A stretch of DNA of 19,068 nt from JBMOLK01 sp049325575 (lineage in GTDB: Bacteria; Bacillota; Clostridia; Acetivibrionales; Acetivibrionaceae): assembly GCA_049325575.1 (NCBI GenBank), contig JBMOLK010000060.1:1-19068 (forward strand). The letters run 5' to 3'. The notes under the pieces are model-generated. The model was given only the letters and a program-made list of their open reading frames with translations. It searched no databases and was not told where the DNA came from. Position numbers and translations under genes: made by a program. Below are positions 1 through 7,299 of the stretch, one piece after another (the stretch's first letter is position 1; the number at the start of each line of letters is the position of its first letter).

Positions 1-43
1 AATCTGCATCTGTAATTTTTAAGACTATAGTTATTATTCTCTA

Positions 44-77
44 AAAAGGGAACATATATATTTATATGTTCCCTTTT
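44..77 (-). terminator. Intrinsic terminator after tsf
   Basis: A perfect inverted repeat (arms 44-58 and 63-77, four-base loop) contains the GGGAAC/GTTCCC core. Read on the minus strand it follows the tsf stop by about 12 bases and runs into five Ts (complement of 43-47). The plus strand also has a T-rich tail, so it may work in both directions. It suggests tsf ends its transcription unit here. Confidence 0.85.
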
Positions 78-89
78 ATTTTCATATTA

Positions 90-737
90 TTAGCCGCCTA
101 TTTGCTTCATAACTTCTTCCGCAAAATTCTCTTCCTTCTTTGCAAGACCTTCTCCTCTTTCAAATCTTACAAATCTTCTAATATTGATGTTTTCACCAAT
201 AGTTGAAATTTTTTCAGTCAAAAGCTGCTGTATAGTTTTATCCGGATCCTTGATCCAAGACTGCTCCAAAAGGCATATTTCCTTAAAGAACTTGTCAATC
301 CTACCTTCAATCATCTTCTCAACTATCTTTTCAGGTTTTCCTTCATTTAATGCCTGTGACTTCAGAATCTCTTTTTCCTTTTCTACAACTTCAGCCGGAA
401 CTTCTTCTCTTCTTATGTATTCAGGCTTTGTAGCTGCAATCTGCATTGCAATATCTCTTACAAATGACTTGAAATCTTCATTCTTTGCTGCAAAGTCAGT
501 TTCAATATTTACTTCCAACAAAACACCTATTCTGCCGTCACCATGTATATAAGCATCAACTAAACCTTCTGCTGCTATTCTTCCAGCCTTTTTTGCAGCA
601 GCAGCCAAACCTTTTTCCCTCAAAAATTCAACAGCTTTTTCCATATCACCATTTGTTTCTGAAAGAGCCTTTTTACAATCCATCATTCCGGCTCCGGTTC
701 TTTCACGAAGCGTCTTAACCATTTCAGCAGTAATCAT
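90..737 (-). CDS. tsf: Translation elongation factor Ts
   Basis: EF-Ts is the cytoplasmic guanine nucleotide exchange factor that releases GDP from EF-Tu. The 215-residue protein has the N-terminal UBA-like region with the family signature RERTGAGMMDCKKAL (about residues 11-25). It then has the KAGRIAAEGLV segment and the core motif NIETDFAAKNEDF (about 77-89). The C-terminus around INIRRFVRFERGEG is also typical. The length fits the shorter Firmicute/Thermus-type EF-Ts rather than the roughly 280-residue E. coli form. The ATG is preceded by GGAGGAAT at good spacing, which fixes the start. It lies about 140 bases downstream of rpsB on the same strand, the standard rpsB-tsf pair, but a hairpin separates the two genes. 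I could not identify a convincing promoter of its own in the very AT-rich gap 738-838. Confidence 0.97.
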   Translation of the reverse strand: MITAEMVKTLRERTGAGMMDCKKALSETNGDMEKAVEFLREKGLAAAAKKAGRIAAEGLVDAYIHGDGRIGVLLEVNIETDFAAKNEDFKSFVRDIAMQIAATKPEYIRREEVPAEVVEKEKEILKSQALNEGKPEKIVEKMIEGRIDKFFKEICLLEQSWIKDPDKTIQQLLTEKISTIGENINIRRFVRFERGEGLAKKEENFAEEVMKQIGG

Positions 738-837
738 TCGTATTCCTCCAAACCTTATTTATTTCATATTTATAAGATAAAATATTTAAAATATTATTCA
801 CATTTATTTAAAATTTAAAACAAACTTATATTAAAAA

Positions 838-872
838 TTCCGACTTCAGCCGTCAAAGGACTGAAGTCGGAA
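838..872 (-). terminator. Terminator or attenuator between rpsB and tsf
   Basis: A 10-bp GC-containing stem (arms 840-849 and 861-870, 11-base loop; extendable by two A-T pairs) starts six bases past the rpsB stop. On the minus strand it is followed by a run of five Ts (complement of 833-837). The shape is that of an intrinsic terminator. Since rpsB and tsf are usually co-transcribed, it probably works as a partial terminator that sets the S2 to EF-Ts ratio. That role is an inference. Confidence 0.8.
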
Positions 873-878
873 CAATTA

Positions 879-1619
879 TTACGCTTCTACAGCAACTTCA
901 TCCACTTCTTCAGCCTTTTCGGAAACTGCCAGCTGTTCTCCCTGTCTTCCTTCTATAATCGCATCTGAAATTTTAGCAGCTATAAGCTTAACTGCTCTTA
1001 TTGCATCGTCGTTTCCAGGAATTACATAATCAACTTCATCAGGGTCACAGTTTGTGTCAACAATTGCTACTACAGGAATACCGAGTTTTCTTGCTTCCAG
1101 TATCGCAATTCTCTCTTTTCTAGGATCAACTACAAACAATGCTCCGGGAAGATCTCTCATATTCTTGATTCCGCCAAGGTATTTCTCAAGCTTTTCCATT
1201 TCACCTTTTAACTTGATTACTTCTTTTTTAGGTAAAACTTCGAATACGCCTTCTTCTTCCATCTTTGTTAATTCTTTCAATCTTTGTATTCTTCCTTTGA
1301 TGGTTTTGAAATTTGTGAGCATACCGCCTAACCATCTGGCATTAACAAAGTATTGATCAGACCTTTCAGCCTCTTCCTTAATTGAGTCCTGTGCTTGTTT
1401 CTTTGTTCCTACAAAAAGTATGCCCTGGCCGTTCATTGCCACATCTCTGATAAAATAATAGGCCTCTTCTACCTTCTTCACAGTTTTCTGAAGGTCGATA
1501 ATATAAATACCGTTCCTCTCTGTGAAAATGTACTCGGCCATTTTAGGGTTCCATCTTCTGGTTTGGTGACCAAAGTGAACACCTGCTTCCAATAACTGCT
1601 TCATTGAAATAACTGACAT
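879..1619 (-). CDS. rpsB: 30S ribosomal protein S2
   Basis: S2 binds late to the 30S subunit between head and body and is needed for S1 docking and initiation. The 246-residue protein starts MSVISMKQLLEAGVHFGHQ, the classic S2 N-terminus. It continues with RRWNPKM, the FVGTKKQAQ segment (about residues 68-76), ARWLGGMLTNF and LPGALFVVDPRKE, all family hallmarks. An acidic tail rich in Glu/Ala/Val follows. I place the start at 1619, not at the upstream in-frame ATG at 1676. GGAGGTG lies at normal spacing before 1619, and the extra 19 residues would be encoded in the structured leader and resemble no S2. The gene has a strong upstream promoter and a foldable leader, consistent with S2 autoregulation. 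Confidence 0.97.
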   Translation of the reverse strand: MSVISMKQLLEAGVHFGHQTRRWNPKMAEYIFTERNGIYIIDLQKTVKKVEEAYYFIRDVAMNGQGILFVGTKKQAQDSIKEEAERSDQYFVNARWLGGMLTNFKTIKGRIQRLKELTKMEEEGVFEVLPKKEVIKLKGEMEKLEKYLGGIKNMRDLPGALFVVDPRKERIAILEARKLGIPVVAIVDTNCDPDEVDYVIPGNDDAIRAVKLIAAKISDAIIEGRQGEQLAVSEKAEEVDEVAVEA

Positions 1620-1717
1620 TTTTAAACACCTCCGTAAGTTTATACCTCCGAAGCCCTCATCCCTATGAAAAACCATTTGGCACTATCTCATAGATCAAGC
1701 TTCGTGCGTATTTTCCG
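1620..1717 (-). promoter_or_regulatory. Structured rpsB mRNA leader, possible S2 autoregulatory site
   Basis: The roughly 100-base untranslated leader can fold into one long hairpin on the minus strand. The outer stem pairs 1697-1704 with 1649-1656 (CGAAGCTT with GGGCTTCG, including G-T pairs). The inner stem pairs 1686-1693 with 1663-1670 (CTATGAGA with TTTCATAG). A short GCC/GGT tip can form inside. The 3' side of the outer stem ends directly against a first GGAGGT-like sequence, and a second GGAGGTG serves the rpsB start. S2 is known to repress its own mRNA through leader structure in other bacteria. That this leader does so is inferred. Confidence 0.55.
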
Positions 1718-1723
1718 TTAAGT

Positions 1724-1752
1724 AGTATAACACATAGATCTTTTTTTATCAA
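1724..1752 (-). promoter_or_regulatory. Sigma-A promoter of rpsB
   Basis: On the minus strand there is a -35 TTGATA (1747-1752) and a -10 TATACT (1724-1729) with a 17-base spacer, close to consensus. The predicted start near 1717 gives a leader of about 100 bases before the rpsB ATG. Confidence 0.85.
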
Positions 1753-1785
1753 TATTATTAAAATATTTTTATTATTTTTTATTTT

Positions 1786-2382
1786 TTATAAATTAGGACT
1801 TTCCTCTGCCATCCTTACAAAATACTTATGAAAATCCAGGTTATCAGTCAACTCGGGATGGAAAGAAGTTGCCAACATATTTCCCTGCCTTGCGGCTACA
1901 ATTTTATCATCCAGACTATATAAAACCTTCACATTGCTGCCGGCTTCCTCCACCCATGGTGCCCTTATAAAAACCATAGGCAAATTTCCTTCTGATACCT
2001 CACCTATAACACCCTGGGTAATAAAGCTGTCCAGTTGGCTTCCGTAAGCATTTCTTCTTACCTTTATATCCATTAAATCCAAGTGGCTCTTTTCCTCCCC
2101 CGATATTTCCCGTGCCATAAGAATCATACCTGCACAAGTCCCCCAAACCGGCATTCCAGATATAACCCTTTCCTTTATATAATCTCCCAGCCCGGATTCT
2201 CTTAAAAGCTTGCCTATAGTTGTACTCTCACCACCAGGAAGTATTAGACCCGAAACTCCTTTAAGGTCACCTGGTGTCTTTACCAAAGCTGCATTTACGC
2301 CATCTATCCTGGACAAGAATGATATGTGCTCTCTTACAGACCCTTGAAAGGCCAGAACACCTATATCTATCAATTCTACCAC
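1786..2382 (-). CDS. pdxT: PLP synthase glutaminase subunit PdxT
   Basis: PdxT hydrolyses glutamine and channels the ammonia to PdxS for pyridoxal 5'-phosphate synthesis. The protein is a class I glutamine amidotransferase of 198 residues from the GTG start. It shows GVLAFQGSVREH near the N-terminus, the PGGEST oxyanion loop (49-54), the nucleophile Cys83 in WGTCAGM, and the catalytic pair His175 and Glu177 in FHPEL. The triad is therefore complete. The GTG at 2382 overlaps the pdxS stop within GTGGTAG, suggesting translational coupling. A TTG at 2373 (starting IDIGVLAFQGS, 195 residues) is an equally plausible start because AGGGGGTGG would then sit at better ribosome-site spacing. No clear terminator follows; the space before the rpsB promoter is almost pure A/T. 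Confidence 0.96.
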   Translation of the reverse strand: MVELIDIGVLAFQGSVREHISFLSRIDGVNAALVKTPGDLKGVSGLILPGGESTTIGKLLRESGLGDYIKERVISGMPVWGTCAGMILMAREISGEEKSHLDLMDIKVRRNAYGSQLDSFITQGVIGEVSEGNLPMVFIRAPWVEEAGSNVKVLYSLDDKIVAARQGNMLATSFHPELTDNLDFHKYFVRMAEESPNL

Positions 2383-3254
2383 CCCCTGTTTGACAGGATG
2401 CCTTCACTTTCTATTTTGGATATTTCAATACCATACATAGCCTCTCCCAAATCTTCGGAAACTTCTGCAATTATTTCTGGTTTGTCAAAGTAAGTTGTAG
2501 CTTTAACTATTGCCTTAGCCATTTTTGCCGGATTCGAGGACTTAAAAATACCGGAACCTACAAATACTCCTTCACTTCCAAGCTGCATCATCAATGCTGC
2601 GTCTGACGGTGTAGCTATACCGCCTGCAGCAAAATTCACAACAGGAAGCTTTCCTTCATTGGCAACTCGTAATACCAGGTCGTAAGGTGCTCCCATTTCT
2701 TTTGAAGCTGTCATCAACTCTTCCTTAGGAAGATTGGCAAGCCTTCTTATTTCTGACATGATTGTCCTCATGTGCCTTACTGCTTCAACCACATTACCAG
2801 TCCCTGCCTCACCTTTGGTTCTGATCATGGCTGCGCCCTCACCAATTCTTCTTAAAGCTTCCCCAAGATTTTTGGCACCACATACAAAAGGTATTTTAAA
2901 CGCTGATTTATCGATATGAAACATCTCATCAGCCGGAGTCAGAACTTCGCTCTCGTCTATGTAATCAATACCAAGGGCCTCTAAAACTTGAGCTTCAACA
3001 ATGTGGCCTATTCTAACCTTTGCCATGACAGGTATGGTCACTGCGTTCTTTATTTCTTTGATCATTTTTGGGTCGGACATTCTTGCTACCCCACCCTGCT
3101 TTCTAATATCTGCCGGTACCCTTTCTAAGGCCATAACGGCTACAGCACCTGCTTCCTGAGCTATCAGAGCTTCCTTAGGTGTTGTAACATCCATTATTAC
3201 CCCGCCCTTTAGCATTTGAGCCAGGTTTTTATTTAGTTCATATCTCTCATTCAT
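2376..3254 (-). CDS. pdxS: PLP synthase synthase subunit PdxS
   Basis: PdxS condenses ribose 5-phosphate, glyceraldehyde 3-phosphate and ammonia from PdxT into pyridoxal 5'-phosphate, the deoxyxylulose-independent route. The 292-residue (beta/alpha)8 barrel is highly conserved. The substrate-binding aspartate Asp22 sits in GVIMDVTTP, and Lys79 in MAKVRIGH corresponds to the imine-forming lysine of the family. Lys147 in RTKGEAGTG is the second catalytic lysine. The phosphate-binding glycine stretch is around NFAAGGIATP. The ATG at 3254 has AGGGG about ten bases upstream. The gene starts the pdxST pair and is divergent from typA, separated by about 270 bases containing both promoters and an operator-like repeat. 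It is of normal length with no oddities. Confidence 0.98.
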   Translation of the reverse strand: MNERYELNKNLAQMLKGGVIMDVTTPKEALIAQEAGAVAVMALERVPADIRKQGGVARMSDPKMIKEIKNAVTIPVMAKVRIGHIVEAQVLEALGIDYIDESEVLTPADEMFHIDKSAFKIPFVCGAKNLGEALRRIGEGAAMIRTKGEAGTGNVVEAVRHMRTIMSEIRRLANLPKEELMTASKEMGAPYDLVLRVANEGKLPVVNFAAGGIATPSDAALMMQLGSEGVFVGSGIFKSSNPAKMAKAIVKATTYFDKPEIIAEVSEDLGEAMYGIEISKIESEGILSNRGW

Positions 3255-3271
3255 ATTATATATACCCCTTT

Positions 3272-3306
3272 CTGTATCGATACACTTTATATACTGTATC
3301 GATATG
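3272..3306. promoter_or_regulatory. Paired TATCGATA operator-like sites before pdxS
   Basis: Two copies of CTGTATCGATA occur as a direct repeat. The first lies in a perfect 12-bp palindrome TGTATCGATACA (3273-3284); the second, TGTATCGATATG (3295-3306), keeps the TATCGATA core. Their centres are 22 bp apart, two helical turns, so a dimeric regulator could bind both on one DNA face. Position next to pdxS suggests control by PLP status. PdxR regulators of the MocR family commonly control pdxST in Firmicutes, but no such gene is visible here and the regulator is inferred. Confidence 0.6.
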
Positions 3307-3315
3307 TTTTAGAAA

Positions 3316-3343
3316 TTTTTACACAAATAATGTATAAAGTCAA
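3316..3343 (-). promoter_or_regulatory. Candidate pdxS promoter
   Basis: On the minus strand TTGACT (3338-3343) and TAAAAA (3316-3321) are separated by 16 bases. The -35 is good and the -10 is mediocre. Transcription would begin near 3309, just upstream of the paired TATCGATA sites, so a bound protein would act as a block. A weaker alternative is an activator-dependent TATATA element lying between the two operator copies. Confidence 0.4.
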
Positions 3344-3379
3344 TACCAAAAAACAAAAACTTAATGATTGAAGCTTTTA

Positions 3380-3408
3380 TTGACAACTAGTTACCCATAC
3401 CTTAGAAT
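3380..3408 (+). promoter_or_regulatory. Sigma-A promoter of typA
   Basis: A perfect -35 TTGACA (3380-3385) and a -10 TAGAAT (3403-3408) are spaced by 17 bases. The predicted start near 3415 leaves an untranslated leader of about 110 bases. It can form a hairpin AAGGCTTCA/TGAAGCTTT with no following T-run, so I see no attenuator. Confidence 0.85.
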
Positions 3409-3525
3409 TATTATGTAATTTTTAAACTGTAAAATAGTTTGCTTTCTCAAGGCTTCAAAGTCAATGAAGCTTTATTCCGGCAATCCTATTTCACATATCA
3501 TAATTGAAGTAAGAAGGAGATTTTT

Positions 3526-5349
3526 GTGAAGAACGTTAGAAAAAACATAAGAAATATTGCAATTATTGCGCATGTAGACCATGGAAAAACCACCCTTGTT
3601 GACGGAATGCTTAGACAAAGCGGTATCTTTAGAGAAAACGAGCAGATCCAGGAGAGGGTAATGGATTCCAATGACCTTGAAAGGGAGAGAGGAATTACTA
3701 TTCTCTCAAAGAATACCGCCATCTCTTATAAAGATATTAAAATAAATATTGTTGATACCCCAGGTCATGCCGACTTCGGAGGAGAAGTTGAACGTGTGCT
3801 TAAGATGGTTGACGGTGTCCTGCTTTTGGTGGATGCCTTTGAAGGTACAATGCCGCAAACGCGGTTTGTACTAAGAAAGGCACTTCAATTAAATCTAAAA
3901 CCGATAGTAGTAATCAATAAAATAGACAGGCCCGAGGCCAGACCATCGGAAGTTATAGATGAGGTCCTGGAGCTCTTTATTGAGCTTGGTGCCGATGATG
4001 AACAGTTGGAATTCCCTGTTGTATATGCCTCTTCAAGAGAAGGATATGCAGTTTTGGACTTAAGTGATGAACCTAAGAATCTTGAACCCCTGTTTGAAAC
4101 CATAATTGAAAATGTTCCAGCACCTTCGGGGTACCTGGAGGAGCCCTTGCAGTTCCTGGTTTCCAGCATAGACTATGATGAATATGTCGGAAGAATTGCC
4201 GTGGGCAGGGTTGAAAGAGGTGTAATAAAGGCAGGCCAGCCTGCAGTATTGTGTAAAAAGGATGGCAGCCTGGAGAATGTTAAAATAAGCAGACTGTACG
4301 TTTTTAGCGGCTTGAAAAGAATAGAGGCATCCTCCGCCATGATGGGAGATATTATTGCCGTATCAGGTGTAGGCAGCATCACCATAGGTGAGACCGTATG
4401 TGATGTTAGTGCTCCCGACCCTCTTCCTTTTATAGATATTGATGAACCAACCATATCTATGACCTTTAGTGTAAACAACAGTCCTTTCGCCGGTCGGGAA
4501 GGTACCTTTGTCACCTCAAGGCATTTAAGGGATAGACTTTTTAAGGAACTGGAGACAAATGTGAGTCTTAGGGTTGAAGAAACAGATTCTCCTGACTCTT
4601 TCAAGGTATCCGGCAGGGGTGAACTTCATCTTTCAATACTCATAGAAACTATGAGGCGCCAGGGCTATGAGTTTCAGGTTTCAAAACCTACTGTTATTTA
4701 TAAGGAAGTAGACGGTATAAAGCATGAACCCATCGAGTACCTCATTATTGACGTTCCCGAAGACTTTATGGGCGTCGTTATGGAAAAACTTGGTGTGCGA
4801 AAGGCAGAAATGGTAAATATGCACTCATCTCAACAGGGCTATATGAGACTTGAGTTTAAAATTCCTGCCAGAGGCCTTATAGGATATAGATCGGAATTTT
4901 TGACTGATACTAAAGGAAATGGTATAATGAATCATATATTTCATGGATTCGAACCCCTAAAGGGTGATATACCTGGAAGGCAGAGGGGCTCAATGGTTGC
5001 ATGGGAAGACGGAGAATCTGTCACCTATGGGCTTTATAATGCCCAGGAAAGAGGTTCCCTCTTTATTACACCCGGAACAAGAGTATATGAGGGCATGATA
5101 GTTGGGGAAAATGCAAGACAGGAAGATATAGTGGTAAACGTTTGTAAGAAGAAACATGTAACCAACATGAGAGCGTCTGGTTCTGATGAAGCACTGCGAC
5201 TTACTCCGGCTGTTATTCTTAGCCTGGAGCAGGCTTTGGAGTTTATTGCAGATGATGAACTGGTTGAAATTACACCTAAAAACATCAGGTTAAGAAAAAG
5301 AATTCTTGATTCTGACCTTAGGGCTAAGTCTCGAAACAAAGACAAATAA
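3526..5349 (+). CDS. typA: Ribosome-associated GTPase TypA/BipA
   Basis: TypA (BipA) is a translational GTPase of the EF-G family that binds the 70S ribosome and supports 50S assembly and growth under stress. The 607-residue length is standard. The G domain shows G1 AHVDHGKT (15-22), the switch region RERGITI (53-59), G3 DTPGH (77-81) and G4 NKID (131-134). The elongation-factor beta barrel, two alpha/beta domains and the family-specific C-terminal domain follow (RGLIGYRSEFLTDTKG, then NAQERGSLFITPGTRVYEGMIVG). The start is a GTG at 3526 preceded by AAGGAGA, giving MKNVRKNIRNIAIIAHVD. The gene opens a plus-strand run; mltG follows 39 bases later with no obvious terminator, so the two may be co-transcribed. 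Confidence 0.98.
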   Translation: MKNVRKNIRNIAIIAHVDHGKTTLVDGMLRQSGIFRENEQIQERVMDSNDLERERGITILSKNTAISYKDIKINIVDTPGHADFGGEVERVLKMVDGVLLLVDAFEGTMPQTRFVLRKALQLNLKPIVVINKIDRPEARPSEVIDEVLELFIELGADDEQLEFPVVYASSREGYAVLDLSDEPKNLEPLFETIIENVPAPSGYLEEPLQFLVSSIDYDEYVGRIAVGRVERGVIKAGQPAVLCKKDGSLENVKISRLYVFSGLKRIEASSAMMGDIIAVSGVGSITIGETVCDVSAPDPLPFIDIDEPTISMTFSVNNSPFAGREGTFVTSRHLRDRLFKELETNVSLRVEETDSPDSFKVSGRGELHLSILIETMRRQGYEFQVSKPTVIYKEVDGIKHEPIEYLIIDVPEDFMGVVMEKLGVRKAEMVNMHSSQQGYMRLEFKIPARGLIGYRSEFLTDTKGNGIMNHIFHGFEPLKGDIPGRQRGSMVAWEDGESVTYGLYNAQERGSLFITPGTRVYEGMIVGENARQEDIVVNVCKKKHVTNMRASGSDEALRLTPAVILSLEQALEFIADDELVEITPKNIRLRKRILDSDLRAKSRNKDK

Positions 5350-5388
5350 TTATTTTAGCTGCAATTAAAAAAATTTTAGAGTGGTGAT

Positions 5389-6504
5389 ATGATGAACGGG
5401 GAGAAAACAGGATCCAAAAAAACGAAAACTAAAAAGCGTAAGAAGGTCTGGTTATCCTTATTAATGTTCCTTATGATCTTCATACTTATATTTGTCATAA
5501 GCAGCTTTGCCTCTTACAACATTATTTCAGGTATGGAGGAAAATGCGGACAAATATGTAATGAAAACCATTGATCCCGCTGACGGTATCGAAGTTGAAAT
5601 TCCTTTTGGGGCCAATACGGAAACCATAGCAGAAGTGCTTAAGGAAAGTGGAGTTATAAGTCACCCGTTTATATTCAAGTTTCAGTCGAAATTTAACGGA
5701 TATGACGGTTTGTACAAGTCCGGAAAACATATTGTAAGTAAAGACTTAAGCTATGACGATATTATGCGGGTACTTTGCAGTAACCCCGTAACCACTACGG
5801 TGACCATACCTGAAGGAAAGAATCTTAGTGAAATTATAAAGATTCTTAGTGATAAGGATATTATAGATAATGATAATTTTAAAAAAGTGGTGGATACTGA
5901 AAAGTTCGAGTACAGGTTTTTAGAACAGCTGCCCAAAAGAAATAATAGACTGGAAGGGTATCTGTTCCCTGATACCTACTTCTTTGATCCGAAGTCCGGT
6001 GAGAAGGAAATAATTAAAAAGTTTCTCAATAACTTTGATGCCAAGTTCAGTCCCGAGTTTTACCAGAGGGCTGAAGAGCTTGGTATGACTGTTGATGAAG
6101 TAATTATTCTTGCATCAATTATTGAAAAAGAAACAAAGCTGCCGGAGGAAAGAGCAATTGTTTCCAGTGTATTCCATAACAGACTAAAGAGCAGGAACGC
6201 TTCTTTGAAAAAGCTGCAGTCTTGTGCTACCATTCAGTATATTTTATACAACAAAGAGGGTAAAATAAAGGAAACAATATCAGAAGCAGATACCAGAATA
6301 GAAGACCCTTACAACACTTACCTTCATGATGGTTTGCCGCCAGGACCCATATGCTCTCCAGGACTTGAGTCCATTGAGGCAGCATTGTATCCTGATGAAG
6401 AATCAGAGTATTTGTACTTCGTTGCTAAAGGTGACGGCAGTCACGAGTTCTCAAAGACTTTGGCAGAACACCAGTCTGCTGTAAAAAAGTATAGTATAGA
6501 TTAG
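5389..6504 (+). CDS. mltG: Endolytic murein transglycosylase MltG (YceG-like)
   Basis: MltG cuts nascent glycan strands at the membrane and is thought to set strand length together with peptidoglycan synthases. The 371-residue protein has a lysine-rich cytoplasmic N-terminus (to about 19), one membrane anchor (about 20-42), a LysM-like part with PEGKNLSEI (141-149), and the YceG catalytic domain. Family motifs LEGYLFPDTY (188-197), the catalytic glutamate Glu246 in LASIIEKE, VFHNRL and GLPPGPI are all present. The start has tandem ATG codons at 5389 and 5392 behind a weak GTGGTG site; either may be used. In B. subtilis the orthologue yrrL lies immediately upstream of yrrM (trmR), exactly as here. 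Confidence 0.95.
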   Translation: MMNGEKTGSKKTKTKKRKKVWLSLLMFLMIFILIFVISSFASYNIISGMEENADKYVMKTIDPADGIEVEIPFGANTETIAEVLKESGVISHPFIFKFQSKFNGYDGLYKSGKHIVSKDLSYDDIMRVLCSNPVTTTVTIPEGKNLSEIIKILSDKDIIDNDNFKKVVDTEKFEYRFLEQLPKRNNRLEGYLFPDTYFFDPKSGEKEIIKKFLNNFDAKFSPEFYQRAEELGMTVDEVIILASIIEKETKLPEERAIVSSVFHNRLKSRNASLKKLQSCATIQYILYNKEGKIKETISEADTRIEDPYNTYLHDGLPPGPICSPGLESIEAALYPDEESEYLYFVAKGDGSHEFSKTLAEHQSAVKKYSID

Positions 6505-6532
6505 AAAATTCTTAAAACAGGTTACAAATTTT

Positions 6533-6567
6533 AATGTGATATAATAAATGTGATATAATAAATGTGA
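6533..6567 (+). repeat. 14-bp tandem repeat carrying two extended -10 boxes
   Basis: The unit AATGTGATATAATA occurs twice in tandem (6533-6546 and 6547-6560) and a third partial copy AATGTGA follows (6561-6567). Each full unit carries TGATATAAT, an extended -10 element with consensus TATAAT (6540-6545 and 6554-6559). No good -35 is placed 16-18 bases upstream of either (the best is TTAATG at 6531-6536). It is probably the trmR promoter, duplicated by slippage or unequal exchange. Confidence 0.65.
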
Positions 6568-6592
6568 GGGTCTTACACCCCTCACAATTTTT
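6563..6592 (+). terminator. Terminator after mltG, overlapping the trmR promoter
   Basis: An 8-bp stem TGTGAGGG/CCCTCACA (6563-6570 with 6579-6586, 8-base loop) is followed by five Ts (6588-6592). It should end part of the transcription coming from mltG. RNA starting at the second -10 box would begin near 6566, inside the left arm, and so could not form the full hairpin. Such transcripts would escape termination. Confidence 0.7.
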
Positions 6593-6613
6593 ATGAGGAC
6601 GGAAGCTAGCACT

Positions 6614-7252
6614 ATGATTTGTTTTGATTATATAAATACTTATATTAGAAATACATTAAAAAAAAGTGAAGGCATACTGCAAGAGCTAGAGAAATTTGCA
6701 ACAGAACACCATGTACCTGTTATACACCCTGAAGTTGCAGCGCTCCTTAAAGTGGTAGGCCTTACACTAAAGCCAAACAGGATTTTGGAGGTAGGAACAG
6801 CTATAGGATATTCCTCTATCCTGCTTTCTACGGTCTTAGAGCCCGGAGGAAAAATTGATACCATAGACAGATATGAGCTTATGATAGAAAGAGCCAGGGC
6901 TAATATTAAAAGAGCCGGCCTTCAAGATGTTATAAACATAATTACGGGGGATGCCCTTGAAATCCTAAAATGCCTGGATAAGCAGTATGATATGATTTTT
7001 CTTGATGCTGCCAAGGGCCAATACCGGGAATTTCTTCCAGAGTGTCTTAGAATGTTAAGAACCAGTGGTCTGTTGGTTTCAGACAACGTTTTGTACAAGG
7101 GAATGATAGCCAATGATGACCTGGTAATTAGAAGAAAGAAAACAATTGTAAAAAGGATGAGAAGCTATCTTAATGATATTTGCAGTATTGATGAGCTTGA
7201 AACAAGTATAATTCCAATTGGTGATGGAGTGGCTATAAGCTATAAAAAGTAG
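6614..7252 (+). CDS. trmR: tRNA 5-hydroxyuridine methyltransferase TrmR (YrrM-like)
   Basis: TrmR uses S-adenosylmethionine to methylate 5-hydroxyuridine at wobble position 34 of tRNA, giving 5-methoxyuridine. The protein is a class I methyltransferase of the caffeoyl-CoA O-methyltransferase type, 212 residues from 6614. The SAM-binding loop is ILEVGTAIGYSS (57-68, with Glu59, Gly61, Gly65). Further family motifs are the acidic TIDRYE, MIFLDAAKGQY, and the metal-site segment SDNVLYKG. I chose the ATG at 6614 because MICFDYINTYIRNTL lines up with the start of B. subtilis YrrM as I recall it, and GGAAG lies upstream. The in-frame ATG at 6593 sits directly on the terminator T-run with no ribosome site. 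The assignment rests on family resemblance plus context: trhP, the preceding enzyme of the pathway, is next. Confidence 0.88.
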   Translation: MICFDYINTYIRNTLKKSEGILQELEKFATEHHVPVIHPEVAALLKVVGLTLKPNRILEVGTAIGYSSILLSTVLEPGGKIDTIDRYELMIERARANIKRAGLQDVINIITGDALEILKCLDKQYDMIFLDAAKGQYREFLPECLRMLRTSGLLVSDNVLYKGMIANDDLVIRRKKTIVKRMRSYLNDICSIDELETSIIPIGDGVAISYKK

Positions 7253-7299
7253 CTGGTTTGCTTTACATATGTAAAATATGTTTTTTAGGAGATATGCTT

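Noticed and set aside
1620..1676. N-terminal extension of rpsB by 19 residues from an upstream in-frame ATG
   Set aside because: The extension lies in the structured leader, has no ribosome site and resembles no S2 protein; the ATG at 1619 has GGAGGTG before it.
1741..1785. Terminator after pdxT
   Set aside because: The only inverted repeat is AATATT/AATATT, all A/T and without a T-run at the right place.
6593..6613. trmR start at the ATG at 6593
   Set aside because: It abuts the terminator T-run with no ribosome site; the 6614 start matches the family N-terminus.
7258..7299. Longer N-terminus for trhP
   Set aside because: AGGAG is placed correctly only for the ATG at 7300, and family members begin at this point.
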